A stretch of DNA of 64,000 nt, from contig CM075102.1 of NCBI GenBank assembly GCA_037576195.1, forward strand, positions 44,078,745 through 44,142,744. Direction: 5' to 3'. The notes beneath the pieces were generated by a model, which had not been told where the DNA came from, made no database searches, and worked only from the letters and a program-made list of their open reading frames with translations. Shown here in pieces: positions 12,301 to 22,300 of the stretch. The translations under genes were made by a program, and so were the position numbers. The DNA comes from Phytoseiulus persimilis. Its lineage: Eukaryota; Arthropoda; Arachnida; Mesostigmata; Phytoseiidae. Every line of letters begins with the position of its first letter. Positions within the stretch are counted from its first letter, which is position 1.

Positions 12301-13926
12301 AACGACTGAGGCGGCCCCAGAGTGTGTCGGTCGCCTACTCGGTGAGAGACGACGGAGCCAGTGACGACAAGCGTCAGGCCAGTTGAACAAGGCCGAGCCA
12401 GCGAGCTTGGCAGAAGACAGCATCTTGACCGGTTAGCCGTGAGGGCAAGTTGGTAGAGAGGAATCGGCGGCAGCGGCGGGACGGCAGAATAACGAGCAGG
12501 GGCGAAGTGGTCTTCTGTTGAAGAGGGCAACATCGGAGAAGCCCGAGGGAGCAAACCTTAACGGGAGAGCAGATAACTCTGAAAGCGGAAACCCCGATGG
12601 CCTCTCGGGCGCACTCGACCAGCCGGCGTTCACTCGTTCGTTCACTGATAATGTCGCCGCTGTTGATCTCTTGATTCTAGCCGCCGCCGCTGTTGTCGTC
12701 GTCGTCTGCGCCCGCGCAGCCTTCCGTTCTCGCTCGGCAACTAACACACTGTGAAGTGTGCTGGCATGCCCCTCTTCCAGACGCTGCCGATGGAATTAGT
12801 TAATCGCAACAGCCGCTCCCTTTGAGCTTGTTCTTATTTTCCTCAGGCGTCCCCCGCTCGGTCTCGCAGCGAGGTCGCATGTTCTCAGGGTTTTCCCCGG
12901 AGCTTTCTTGCTTTATTCGTCGCTCCCCCCTAATGGACTTCCGTGCTCGTTGCCGATGAGCCCGCGCGTGGCTCAAGGCCGTCGGTAGATCAAATGAGAA
13001 CCGTGACTACAACATGTAACGTTTGCCGCTCTCTCCTTTCAGCTTCGCCGTATACGGAACACTTTTCAAGCGCGCTGATGCATTTGAAGGAGAACGAAGT
13101 GCTCCAACGGCTCCAGCACAAATGGTTCTCATCGAGGGCCGAGTGCAAAGCGCCGCCCTGGGGTCAACTGGACGTTGAGGGCGTTTCGCCCGTTTTGCTC
13201 CTTCTGGGCGCCGCCTGCGCCCTGGCTACTGTGATCGGTGTGGTGGAGTGCGCGTGTTCCGCAGCACGCCGCCAGCCCAAGAAAGCAAAAGCGGTAAGTG
13301 GGCCGGGTCACGCACTCGCGGGTCTCTGAGGGCGGCCAGGCTCCCATTTTCGCTCCCGCTCCTCTTTCCGCCGCCCACTCGGCAAACATACCAAGGAAAG
13401 CCGGCAAAGCCACCTGCGTAACAACATCTCGTTCCGAGAGTCTTGAGACTGCGGTGGTCGTTAATGCTCCCGTCGTTACCGCTGTTGAGGAAAAAGCGGG
13501 TTCAAGTGTGACGTATCCAGGGCGAGTCCGATCTGCTTAGCACGACGTGACATGTTTCGAGTCAACAGGCCCGCTTCGTGTTCCCGACTCTATCACTAAG
13601 AACACGCTTTTTGTTTTCGGCGGGAGACCTGTTCGACCGGCCGTGCACGCGGCCCTCCCGAAGAACAGCGTCCCAGACGAGAGTTGATCGCTCCTCACTT
13701 TCTAAGTATGTCCTGTTTCCAGGTGTCGTCCGAGCCAAAACCGCTGCCGGATGTACCGGACAACAACCAATTGGTTTCAGCCGTAACCGCGTTGCTATCA
13801 CCGGCCCAATCGTCGGCTGAGGAGCACCTACGTAGTCACTGCAAGACCTTGGATCTCCACACTCTGCCATCGATGCCGAACATTTTACCACCAGCGGACC
13901 TCTACATGAACTACGATAACTCCTAG
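177..13926 (+). CDS. Ionotropic glutamate receptor, kainate-like and divergent (5' end outside window)
   Basis: Ligand-gated cation channel subunit of the plasma membrane. Thirteen exons: 177-343, 503-556, 2322-2459, 4078-4236, 5010-5114, 5760-5873, 6309-6530, 7391-7561, 9071-9252, 10370-10598, 11407-11626, 13043-13293, 13723-13926. All introns are GT-AG and phases agree throughout, giving 737 residues and a TAG stop. Order seen: second half of the amino-terminal domain (1-~235), S1 (~236-375), M1 (~378-396), pore loop (~419-437), M3 (~449-468), S2 (~475-617), M4 (~636-656), tail. Ligand-site T329, R334 (S1) and E554 (S2) are kept, but the usual proline of the PLT motif is aspartate (D327). 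The S2 disulfide cysteines C566 and C621 are present. Possible N-glycosylation at N87, N222 and N236. The M3 signature SYTANLAAF reads VYTARLTAQ, so gating or assembly may be unusual. It could be classed as a variant kainate receptor or an ATD-bearing IR; a tree is needed to decide. Residue numbers count from the first complete codon in the window. Confidence 0.9.
503..556 (+). CDS. iGluR exon: amino-terminal domain, 18 residues
   Basis: Short 54-bp exon, phase 0 at both ends, acceptor TTGCAG and donor GAG|GTGAGC. Encodes AGIVGLLSEYFSYLVTAE, matching the MGMMTEYYHYIFTTLD helix-strand of kainate receptors. Confidence 0.85.
557..2321 (+). other. Large iGluR intron; nothing else supported
   Basis: Nothing else is supported here. 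An AG at 647-648 followed by a short open frame starting D-V-P-F resembles a decoy exon, but it does not align with the receptor while the 2322-2459 exon does. The other long introns (2460-4077, 4237-5009, 5115-5759, 5874-6308, 6531-7390, 7562-9070, 9253-10369, 10599-11406, 11627-13042, 13294-13722) contain only simple GA-rich, GT-rich or pyrimidine-rich tracts, e.g. a GA-rich stretch at 7297-7362 and a CT-rich stretch at 11158-11300. Confidence 0.6.
2322..2459 (+). CDS. iGluR exon: amino-terminal domain, NIT sequon
   Basis: 46 residues, phase 0 at both ends, acceptor TTTGCAG and donor AAG|GTCAGT. DFHTWQLPAEALSNITALQL corresponds to the LEPYRYSGVNMTGFRIL block, including the conserved N-glycosylation sequon. 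Confidence 0.85.
4078..4236 (+). CDS. iGluR exon: amino-terminal domain, conserved cysteine block
   Basis: 53 residues, acceptor TTTCCAG and donor GCC|GTAAGT. YHSALLHDYVMIFARAV matches the ALMYDAVHVVAVAV helix; the later C-H-K-P...GW...G matches the CNRHKPWRFG region, whose cysteine forms the amino-terminal-domain disulfide. Confidence 0.88.
5010..5114 (+). CDS. iGluR exon: end of amino-terminal domain
   Basis: 35 residues, phase 0, acceptor TTCTTACAG and donor AAG|GTAAGG. TSIYGLFGHIQFDTFGGRSN fits the G-L-T-G-I-F-D-GR-N motif that closes the periplasmic-binding-like fold, followed by the last strand. Confidence 0.87.
5760..5873 (+). CDS. iGluR exon: linker and first S1 strand
   Basis: 38 residues, phase 0, acceptor ATTCCAG and donor CTG|GTGAGT. 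VGNWSPSSGI matches the IGTWDPASGL linker. NRSLRVVTLL begins the S1 ligand-binding half. Two N-glycosylation sequons, NSS and NRS. Confidence 0.9.
6309..6530 (+). CDS. iGluR exon: S1 ligand-binding segment, GFCIDLL
   Basis: 74 residues, acceptor ATTGCAG and donor ATG|GTGAGT. SAPYVM, then a small glycine-alanine insert, then ELEGFCIDLLRELSRLLHF and GNWNGLIRDI, matching EEPYVM, FEGYCIDLLKELAHILGF and GQWNGMVKEL of kainate receptors. Confidence 0.95.
7391..7561 (+). CDS. iGluR exon: S1 agonist-binding loop to pre-M1
   Basis: 57 residues, acceptor CTTCCAG and donor GAG|GTGAGG. EADVAIADLTVTSDRARVV corresponds to KADLAVAPLTITHVREKAI. The arginine that binds the ligand alpha-carboxyl is kept; the proline is replaced by aspartate. 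Ends just before M1 with SPLSQE. Confidence 0.95.
9071..9252 (+). CDS. iGluR exon: M1 and pore loop
   Basis: Acceptor GGTTCCAG, donor CTCCG|GTGAGT. Contains M1 (VWISGVICLVVATFVLFYAS) and the re-entrant pore loop FSFGDIVHIALSCAL. The arginine codon just after that loop is split by the intron (CG|A). The MQQG filter motif of kainate receptors is replaced by LRQP across the junction. Confidence 0.92.
10370..10598 (+). CDS. iGluR exon: M3 gate helix and start of S2
   Basis: Starts with one base completing the split arginine codon; acceptor CCTTACAG, donor CAG|GTGAGT. TRILILVLYVASFVFWSVYT is M3; it runs into ARLTAQFVQRRM, a diverged SYTANLAAFLTVERM. S2 follows with LQDVQDLLRLKNVNFGYV. Confidence 0.92.
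11407..11626 (+). CDS. iGluR exon: S2 with agonist-binding glutamate
   Basis: Acceptor TTCCAG; phase-1 donor GAGAG|GTGAGT. YAFFLESPSAEYH matches YALLMESTTIEYI, keeping the glutamate that binds the ligand amino group. KDC carries the first S2 disulfide cysteine and GYAIATPR matches GYGIGTPM. Confidence 0.95.
13043..13293 (+). CDS. iGluR exon: end of S2 and M4
   Basis: Two bases complete the split alanine codon. SPYTEHFSSALMHLKENEVL matches SPYRDKITIAILQLQEEDKL; KWF...C keeps the second disulfide cysteine; VSPVLLLLGAACALATVIGV is M4, followed by a basic stop-transfer run. Donor GCG|GTAAGT. Confidence 0.95.
13723..13926 (+). CDS. iGluR last exon: cytoplasmic tail and stop
   Basis: 67 residues after acceptor TGTTTCCAG, ending in TAG. 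Proline-, serine- and acid-rich tail with no domain I recognise. It ends MNYDNS, which is not a classical PDZ-binding end. Confidence 0.85.
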   Translation: MSSEPKPLPDVPDNNQLVSAVTALLSPAQSSAEEHLRSHCKTLDLHTLPSMPNILPPADLYMNYDNS

Positions 13927-14358
13927 CATACGGTTAGTGCGCCATTGCCCCATCCGGCGCACACTCTTCCCCGGGGAGTTCCGAGTCGGTCCGGCTTGAA
14001 AGAATCCTCTGAACTCTTCCAGCCGCCCCCACCAGCGGGAGTTGAAAGGCCGCTACTGCTCAAGACATTCATGTGAACATCGACTGAGGCAACTCGGTCG
14101 TTTACGGTTCCGGTGTCACTTGTTATACATACGATATGTTCGGGCGCGGAAAAACTCGAAATCGAATCGACTCTCTCGATACACGAGGCCGGATCCGGAA
14201 TCGAAACTAGGAGAAATCATCACCGTTTGCCCTGGCAGGTCTGAACTCTCCTGGCCGAAAGGACATTCGCGCGTGTGAAGGGTACGAGCCAACAGAGTGT
14301 GTTCCAAGCCAAGGTTTTGCTGCAGTGCTTCTCTGCAGCCTTTGTATTCCACTCGTAT

Positions 14359-14364
14359 ATTAAA
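14359..14364 (+). terminator. Possible polyadenylation signal of the iGluR gene
   Basis: ATTAAA 433 bp past the stop, followed about 75 bp later by a strongly GT-rich stretch (14432-14462) of the kind that serves as a downstream element. A canonical AATAAA lies further on at 15324-15329, so the true end is uncertain. Confidence 0.35.
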
Positions 14365-14464
14365 AATACTTGGTCCGCGTGAGAGTGTTGGGATGCGGTG
14401 ATTGTGTTCGGAATATTTTCTGTGAGCGTCGGACGTAAGTGTGTGCGTGTGTTGTGTTGAGGTC

Positions 14465-16194
14465 ACGCCGGGAAGCTGTTCATACTGATTGGAATGGATG
14501 GAATCCCTGCAACTTCCGATCGGACAAGAGCGGGCCTGAGCGAACTTGTGGGTAATGAAGGATACAAATCGACTCCTTGTTATAATCGAGAGAACGGACG
14601 ACCTCGATCTTCGTAAATTTCAATTAGGATTGGAAAGGAATCGAGAACAGGGGAGCCCTAGCACGAGCTCTCGTAACGCAGCCGAAATGTTCTCAGTGTT
14701 TTTTCCTCTCCCGACATTCTCATCGGGAGTGGGTCGGCCGGCTGGTGATGTCTCTGTCGAGTGCGTTCATGATTCAGCGCCTGGGACAGACAGCGAAGGA
14801 GCCGGGAGCATGGACGACGGGAGGTGTCCTCCCGGAACTCTCGGTGGTCTGCTGACGTTTCTCGGAACGAGCAGCTCTGGAGAAATCTCGGAAGAAATTG
14901 AATGAGAAAGTCATTTGTAATCCTTCAGCGAGAGTAGTTCGGTGTTTGATGTTTCTCCGATTCAGGGAGCGGCGGCAACGGAAGCTCTTAAGGTACGTCC
15001 TCTTGCCGCCGACAACGACGGCGGCGGATGGTGGACGAGGTCTCAGGTTCTGGTTCTTTCCGGACAAATGCTCTCCGCGCTCACATTTCCAAAATTCGAA
15101 TCAATATCTAGTCATCCAGCTAGTGTTTCATATCACACATGTATATACTTGTATCAAACGGGCGTAAGGAGCGGGTCGTGCAGAGAAGTCGGAGATCATG
15201 AAATCGAATGTCCAACGAACCGCAGATTTTCAAATGTTATTTCGCGTGGGTTCTCATTCGGTACCTGTATGAGAATCCCGCGGAAGAATGATGAAGATGA
15301 ACGTCGCGCGAATGAGGAAGTGAAATAAATATAATTTGTCAATAATTCAAGTGTGTTCACTCGAAATCCATTTCCACGAGACCTTTCGCGATGCATGCTC
15401 GCCTTGAGATGGCTTCGATGAGAACTCTCTCTCCAGAACGGAAATCTGGGTTGAGATTCCGCGTGGACTCGTATGAACCGTTGCGGGACGGTCCGTCCCG
15501 GATCGCTGGGTTCAACCAGAAAAAATACGCTTCGCTTCTCACCCCCAACATTCAACCCATGATTGAGTTGAAATCAACTGATCGCGCCGATCGGAAACGA
15601 GAGAACGGGAGATGAAGGATGAGGGGTCGAGACCAGGAAGGAGACGACCAGCGATAGGAGGAGGAAGGTCTGAGAATGGCTTTCCGCGACAAGCGGACGG
15701 GTGGGTGAACAGACAGGCGAACACCATCCAGCGAGTAGGAAGGAGCGGAGCGTGTACAAATTGTTGTCGAAGGCGCCCTCGAAGAAGCGACGACCTTTGA
15801 GAGAATCGTTCTTGGCTCCGACCGAGAGAACGATCCATTCTGCAGCTGCATTTTTCCTTCTGCTTGCCTGCCTGTCTCTCCGCTGGAATCGTACGGCGAC
15901 TCGCCTGGTCATTTACTTTGGGATTCGAGCAGTCAGGTGGATTGTTGTCACCTAATGAGAGGATAACTAGATCAACTTGATGGATCACCTCATCGCCCAC
16001 AATCGGGAGCCTCTGTGGATACTCCCAATAGGGATCGCGATGACATCGTGAAGATGACACGAGCTCCTGGGAAGTACAAAGTACGAGGCCGGGCACGACG
16101 TCTTGGATTTCTCCAGTGGGCAGGACATAACAGAACACGTGTTCGAGTCAGTTCGCATACGTCCTTGTTGCTTTCGGTGGCTTGAACTTGGAAC
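14465..16194. other. Intergenic, no recognisable gene
   Basis: Short open frames on both strands, none matching a family with confidence. A minus-strand frame around 15900-16140 contains VDLVILSLGDNN, faintly like an SGNH-hydrolase block, but no flanking catalytic blocks could be found. Confidence 0.4.
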
Positions 16195-16347
16195 CAGGAG
16201 AATTTTCCTGATAAGATTGAATCTTTGTGGAACTTTTTCGTCCATCGAAGTAGAATATAATCCACCCTTCCCAATATCACCGAAGATTTTTGAGGGGGGG
16301 GGGGGGGGGGGGCATGGCCCCCTTGGCCCCCCCTGGGTACGCCACTG
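16195..16347 (-). mobile_element. hAT-like non-autonomous DNA transposon fragment, 153 bp
   Basis: On the minus strand the right end begins CAGTGGCGTACCCAGGGGGG, a terminal sequence typical of hAT-type elements, with a G/C-rich subterminal region that includes a run of 19 G on the plus strand (16294-16312). The segment is flanked by a perfect 8-bp direct repeat CTTGGAAC at 16187-16194 and 16348-16355, the duplication length made by hAT transposases. The left end begins CAGGAG, so only the outer CAG is shared between the ends. It is either a solo or deleted copy or an element with decayed termini. Confidence 0.6.
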
Positions 16348-16655
16348 CTTGGAACTGCCACCAACGCAGACTTTTCACATGTTATGGTCGCCGATCTATC
16401 AGTTCGGTACGCTGTTCTGTTCTCGTTGAGGACTGTCTTGCGTTCTCTTCCTCGAGGCTCCACGCCGCAGCAGAACTCAAAGAATGAATGCAGCCACGTT
16501 TTTCTTCCGTGGTATTGAGTTCTCTGGGCTCGCGGCTGTGCAATCTTCCGTTTTTTCCCGTCGCGATCGCTCTTATCTAGCGCAGGGTTCTTAACGGCGC
16601 GGAAACTCGTTCTACTCCATCGTTCCTCGACGTTCCGCTACCACTCTACTTCAAC

Positions 16656-16805
16656 ATGGATTGTCAGGCTAACTCACAGGAAAGCGCGCATCTGTCTCAA
16701 CTGTACGGGGCGTTCGCTTCGAGTTATGCCCAATTCTTCAAGCTGCCCATTCCGTCGCCAAACTGTGTTTTCAGCGCGGGATCGCGAGCACTCTTGGTCA
16801 GGTAA
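16656..16805 (+). other. Short open frame ending at a splice-donor-like site
   Basis: ATG in the context TTCAACATGG, 49 codons, starting MDCQANSQESAHLSQLYGAF. The frame runs into CAG|GTAACG at 16801-16802, so it could be a first coding exon of an unseen plus-strand gene. No family is recognised and no partner exon is proven. Confidence 0.15.
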
Positions 16806-19149
16806 CGACCTCAGAAGAGATCATGTGGAAACCGTTGTGGAATAATGATCACGGCAAAACAGTTGTAACAATATTGAGGAAATGATCCCACGGGGAGGTC
16901 TTCTAGGGACAGTTGCGGGGCGAGGCATGTCAGGAACTTGGCGTGTGGATCAAGCGCCACGCGTCGCGAACGTGACAATGGAGAAAGAGAAGGCTTCTAG
17001 TCTGAGCGTTTTTTTACTTCAGACGTTTTTTCACGTGTCACTTTTTTGACGCACGGCGTGTTTTTTTTTGTACTGGAGACATTTTCACGCGTAGCGTTGT
17101 TCACATGTCACGTTTATTTCGTCATTCCTCCGGTTTCTGGCCGCATTCCTGCGGACCGGCCCGCGGTTCAACTTGACTGTTTTTTTTTTAGTTGAATTCC
17201 TCGCTTTCCGAGTCGGTTACGCTTTGGATAACCCGACGGTAGATTCTCCAGGACGGTCGTTCGGTCCAGGATCAAACGATCAGGAAAGGTGCTGTTCGAC
17301 TCGGAATGTCATTATCAATAATTCCAAGCGGAGCGCCGGAGGCTCCGAGGTTGGCTCATGGAGCGATACCTGGCAGGAGAGTCCCTCCGGTGGAGGAAGT
17401 CACACGATCGATTCCTGGAGACTTTCTAGCGATACAAACCGTCGAGGGATAAGTATCGAGTGATTAATTAGGTCCTATGAGGAAAAGATGTAGGAAACGA
17501 AGGGGGCAAGAACAACTGTCAGGACAACTGTAGCTGTCGATTTCCTACTGGCCGCCATGAGAGTTCCGTTACCATTCGGCAAATGACAATAGCAGCGGCG
17601 GCAGCGAACCTAGATAAGATTGGGACAACTTATTGGAAAAGGCAGTTGGCAATGTCGTCAAGGAATGGAAAAGGGAGCTCGCAGAAAATTCGCTTCCTTA
17701 GAGCCAGCGGACCGGTCGGCCGGACCGTCCGTCCGTTCGGTAAGTGAACGACCCGATTGTGCCAGAGATGAATTCCTTCTCGATGTCAGCCGGCCTTCTC
17801 GCTCCGGGTCGAGGCTCGCGAGAGGACAACGGAACGGAAAAGACCGTAAGAGAGAGAGTCAAGGTCTGAAAAATTGAAAAGAGCGTTGGCGAGCTCCTGT
17901 TCCAGTGGCCACGGCCGTGCCAGCCGTCAAATTCAACGAGTGAATATCAAACGAATGGCTTCTCGTCGTTCCATAAGAACGCGCCCGCTTCTGTTACATC
18001 TCTACGCGACATGATGTCCTTTTTCCTGGAAGCCGGGACAACTCTCATCGAAAACTTCAAACGCACAAAAAACACTTGAGCTTCATCGGGCAGGAATGAA
18101 CATACGTGAATTTTCCAGCCAGAGCTCCGAGAATGTGGAAGGACCATCCGGGTCGGAATCTCGTTGGGAACGAGGAGAACATTTCCGCAGGATAATGTTC
18201 CGTCCGTCGCTCGCCCGAAAATCATTCGACATGAAACAAAGCTCCGAGTCGCGGAAGGAGAGCCGGGACCGATCTCGTACGACTGCACCGGAATGATGAA
18301 TTTTGGGCCTCTGCCCAGGTGGGAGTCCTGATTCGCGTCCTGCTTGCATTGGAAATACCAACCGAGCTTCGCTCAAAGTGATCAGTTCACCCAGTGTGGC
18401 GACGGCTTGCGCTGAGCACTGGTTATTCGGTTCCAGAGGACTGCGTTCAGGGGTCTAATGTCCCAGTCGGAATCGTTTTTCGTTCAGGAGGAAAGCGGAA
18501 TGATTCCCGATGGAGGCTCCACAGCGTCCGAGTCTGGTTCGAGGGCTGGCCAGAGACAGCCGTGATTTCAGACGAGAAACGAGAGGAAGTCACGGGACCG
18601 CAATCGACTTCTTCCAGCTCGAGCCAGGTCGAGGAAAGGGCAACATCTCACTCCTTGATCACCTTCCGAGGACGTTTCTGTTGAGCTCCCGAGCTCGAAA
18701 GTAACGGATCCGGTCATGGAGCCTATCCACAAGAGGAGACGACGCTGGAAATCGCGAGAAAGTTGTGGAAATGTAAATAGGGCTCCTCCAAAGATAGTAT
18801 CGGTTGTTCATCAAAGGCAGGACTTGATATACATGGATTGGGCATGAGTTGCCAGCTTTACGGATCGGTAAAGTAGCCACAAAGTAGACTTCGAATGCGA
18901 AAGTAGCTTGTATGAACAACCAAATATGAATCGCTGAGTTTCCGAGTCCTCGCTGGTAGTCGATAGATCGAAAGCACAGCGAATGGCTCTCCGCTCTTGG
19001 ATGAAAGCCCTCTGGCTTCATTTGAATCATCCTTGGATGGGCGACGCGGCGCACTAGCAGACATCGGAAGGTTGCCAAAAACTATAACATGTCCCCAAAC
19101 AGGTTCCAATGTTCGATGCAGAGATCGACGACGAGAGCGCTTGTTACAG
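16806..19149. other. Intergenic, no recognisable gene
   Basis: Holds a T-rich stretch at 17010-17125 with loosely repeated TTTTCACGTGTCAC, TTTTCACGCGTAGC and TTCACATGTCACG motifs (E-box-like cores). Several 60-140-codon frames on both strands (for example minus 17947-18288 and 18659-19078) are unassigned. Confidence 0.4.
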
Positions 19150-19353
19150 GTGAAGCCGGTGACAGATTTGGCCTACTCTGCAGATCAACTTGAAAGCTCG
19201 GGTAATGATGTTCACGTTTCTTGCAATGCGTGCTCACGATTCCCTTGCGGAGAGAAAGGCACGACCATCTCGGCGTCATCTAGTGCGGTGGGCTTGACCC
19301 TCGATGATGTTCATGATGCCGTCCCTATCGCGAGACGGGAAGGAGGAAACTCG
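19150..19353 (+). other. Candidate orphan exon, 68 codons
   Basis: Bounded by a consensus acceptor (CTTGTTACAG) and a consensus donor (TCG|GTAAGT), open in phase 0 over the full 204 bp. It begins VKPVTDLAYSADQLESSGND and has three cysteines near its middle. A second acceptor (TTTCAG at 19529-19534) with an in-phase continuation and a GTGAGA donor follows at 19535-19565. No family recognised; the same AG is also part of a possible donor (CAG|GTGAAG). Confidence 0.25.
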
Positions 19354-22300
19354 GTAAGTCGGCAAAAGTGATTTTTGAATTCTCCGTCCAAGTTTTTCAT
19401 CGAGCGGGAGGCTGAACGTTGAGCGGAATTCTTCCCGAAGTCAACTTTCTCGCAATTCTTTTCGCGAGGTGTCAGAGACGTTCAGTGAAACGAACATGGA
19501 AACGACGTTCTGTCCTGCAGAGGAATGAATTTCAGGCAGAGTCTGACGTAATGGACGGTGATTGTGGTGAGATCCATTCTGAGCTTCTCTCCCTTACCCC
19601 GTGCATCCCGGGACTGGTACGATGGGCTCCACGGGAGCGAAAAAGGCAGCAACCACCGCAGCCCTGGTAACAACCGAAATCACGCGGAGTACAGCAGAGT
19701 TCAACGCAATGAGATTGCAACAGAGGGCTTTTTGTTCATCAAAATTGTTTCCGCTCACCGCTCCTCTCGGTCTTCGGGAGTGGGTCGCCGAGAGTCCGTC
19801 CCAGCCGTCTGCATCTGCCTGTACCGATGATACAAGCTCACTCTCCTGACGTGCTATATGCAAACTTCCAGTGGCTGGCTAACTCGGCGGTCCATACACA
19901 CTCCTGAAGGGCGGACACGCGCGCTTACACGCGCATACATACACGAGCTGCGCCGAAAGCTAGCAGGCAATGTAATCTTCTCTTCGCCGCGCTAATGATA
20001 TTCCCTCGTGCTAACGGAGGATGATTGTGCCAGCTTGGACGCTTTCTGGAATTTCGAGTCGCCTGCCCGCGTTGGATTTCGCGGCAGAGTCGAGAGATCG
20101 AGTCGTGTGCTTTGCTGCTATGGCCATCGCCTTTGATGTCCACAGCGGGAGAATTTTATCCCACATCATGCGCGAGAAAGATCTCGTCGCTCAGATCCAT
20201 CGAATATTCAAGAGAAAGACGATGGAAGCCTGGCTCAGGGATTGTACAACTCCACCAAACCAAGCTTAAATGGGACATACGGACCTACGCAAGGAAAAGC
20301 TCGAACGGATGGATGGATGAATCTTATGTGGTAAAAAGAGGATTTAATTTATATCCGAATTACATCTGAACCATCTTAAGACCCGAGCCCATCGCCCGCA
20401 ATGGGATTTGCGAGATGATAGGGAGTGTTACTGAAGCAATACCGAAAGGTGATTCCGGGACACTTCTGAGGGCTGGCTGAGAGGTTCAGCCGGAAAACAA
20501 AGGATGGATGAATCTTGAATCGTAAAGCAACACAGGATGCGGGCGGGCGACACATTCCATGGGTCATGACGAGCCAAGTCAAATACCTTTCCCCGTCGGA
20601 AGAGCAGCAATTTTTCCCAACACTCGGCCCTGGTCGCAGATGATCCGCTCCACTGAATACGGAGTAGGCTCGGGAAGCTGAGATTTTTAACCGGCAGCTG
20701 GTACCGTTCGAGTCGTTTAGGTGGAAAAACATGGTACTGGTGGAGGAAACCGGCATCTGCCGAAGTCGAGTTAATTGAGTTGAACGGGACGCGTCGATTC
20801 GGCTTTCCCCAGGGTCCCATATTTACTCCAGCCCGGTGCAAGGCAACCGAACGGGCGAAGATAGCCGCACACTCGACGAAGGGAGGACTTGCGTCAGAAT
20901 GACTTCGGCCGGCGGCAGAGAACTCGGTCCTTATGCCGCGACAACGACCTCTCGACTCAAGTCATCTCTCGATCCCGACTTCGACCGTCCGCGTCGGCTC
21001 GGCCCTTCAGCGATAAGAGAAGCCTGCTCGCTCCAGAAGGGCTCGGAGCAGCACAGTCGCGACCGCGGTTGTGTGTGACCGAACTGCGATCATCGACACA
21101 AGCGGGCAAGTCAGCGATTCGCATGTCTGTTTCCCAATCTTTTTTCCGGTTTCTCAATCCGCCCGCCCGCTCGCCCGCCTGCCCGTCTGCAGAGCGCACT
21201 CGGAGATGGCAAAAGTGTTTTCAATGGCTCGAAAGGAGGAAGACTGGAGCGATTCCAGATGTGGAAACCTTTCAGATATCGGGTTGATCCCCGAAGCGGA
21301 GGACGAAGTACATTGACTAACGGAAGTTGCTTTACACGAGGAAATGCGCTCAGCACAATTCTGTAACAAGCTTGTACAGCGACCCCGAGTGCGGTTTGAT
21401 TCGCTTTCCCCTCAGCGCTTGCAACCGTTGGGAAAGGATCCGAGATCCGAAAATTGCTTTCCGAGTCCCGAATGCGGCAAATTTCCTTCTCTATCTCGAA
21501 CCCGGAGTCTTGACAAGAGTCAAGCTCTCGAACATCCGGCAGGAATCTCCGAACGGGAACTCGCAAAGTGTTCGATCTGTTGCGGCAGTCGGGATCCCGT
21601 GGTCGCCCCCGAGGGGTCAACCTGCGCCGCTGAGATGAAAGAAAGAACTTCATCGCGTCCCATGATCGAAGCGCAGCCTTCTTGAACGCTGTCACCGCGC
21701 CCTAATCATTGGATCTATCGCCGCGGGCTCAAGGTCGTAGGAAAGTGTGAGGACAACGCGACAAGGACGACAGTCCTTCGATAAAGTTCGCACAAACGAG
21801 ATACGTCAGCTGCTGTCGACAGGCGTAGATGTGATCCTTCACCGCATTGAGAGGATTTAGTTTCGGGACCCGAATAGCCAACGCTACAAGTTTTCCTCTG
21901 ATTCTCCTCCGCGAGGGAGCTGGGGGTTCCCGTGAAGCCTAGGATCCAACAAGCGGCGTCTGGCTCATCCGCGGAAATCCACGAAATCATAGCGGACGAC
22001 CCCCGCCGGTGATTGGAGGTCGGGCGGGTGAAAAGTGACGGCGCACTCCTTCCCCGTACGCTGTGAGGGAACACAAGAAAATACGTGTACGCCGCCGCGT
22101 AAACACATCCGAGCGCATAGCCTCACGACCACACAGACAGCGCGTCCGCGCCCGTTTCGGTTATGAGGTGAGCGGCCACTGGTCATAAAACCACGGCGCA
22201 TTATAGTGTTCTCGGTGTTCCAGCCGCGCTGTTTCTCGAACGTTGGAAACTCTCGTAGAAACAAACCAAGGCATCGCTATCGAGCTCGGCCTGTCGGAGG

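Noticed and set aside
15539-16138. 199-codon minus-strand frame with VDLVILSLGDNN
   Set aside because: One short block faintly like SGNH hydrolases, with no other blocks; the rest of the frame is low-information arginine- and serine-rich sequence. Possibly old element debris, not annotated.
20021-20269. Plus-strand frame with MREKDLVAQIHRIFKRKTME
   Set aside because: Protein-like composition but no family, no splice context and a poor start context.
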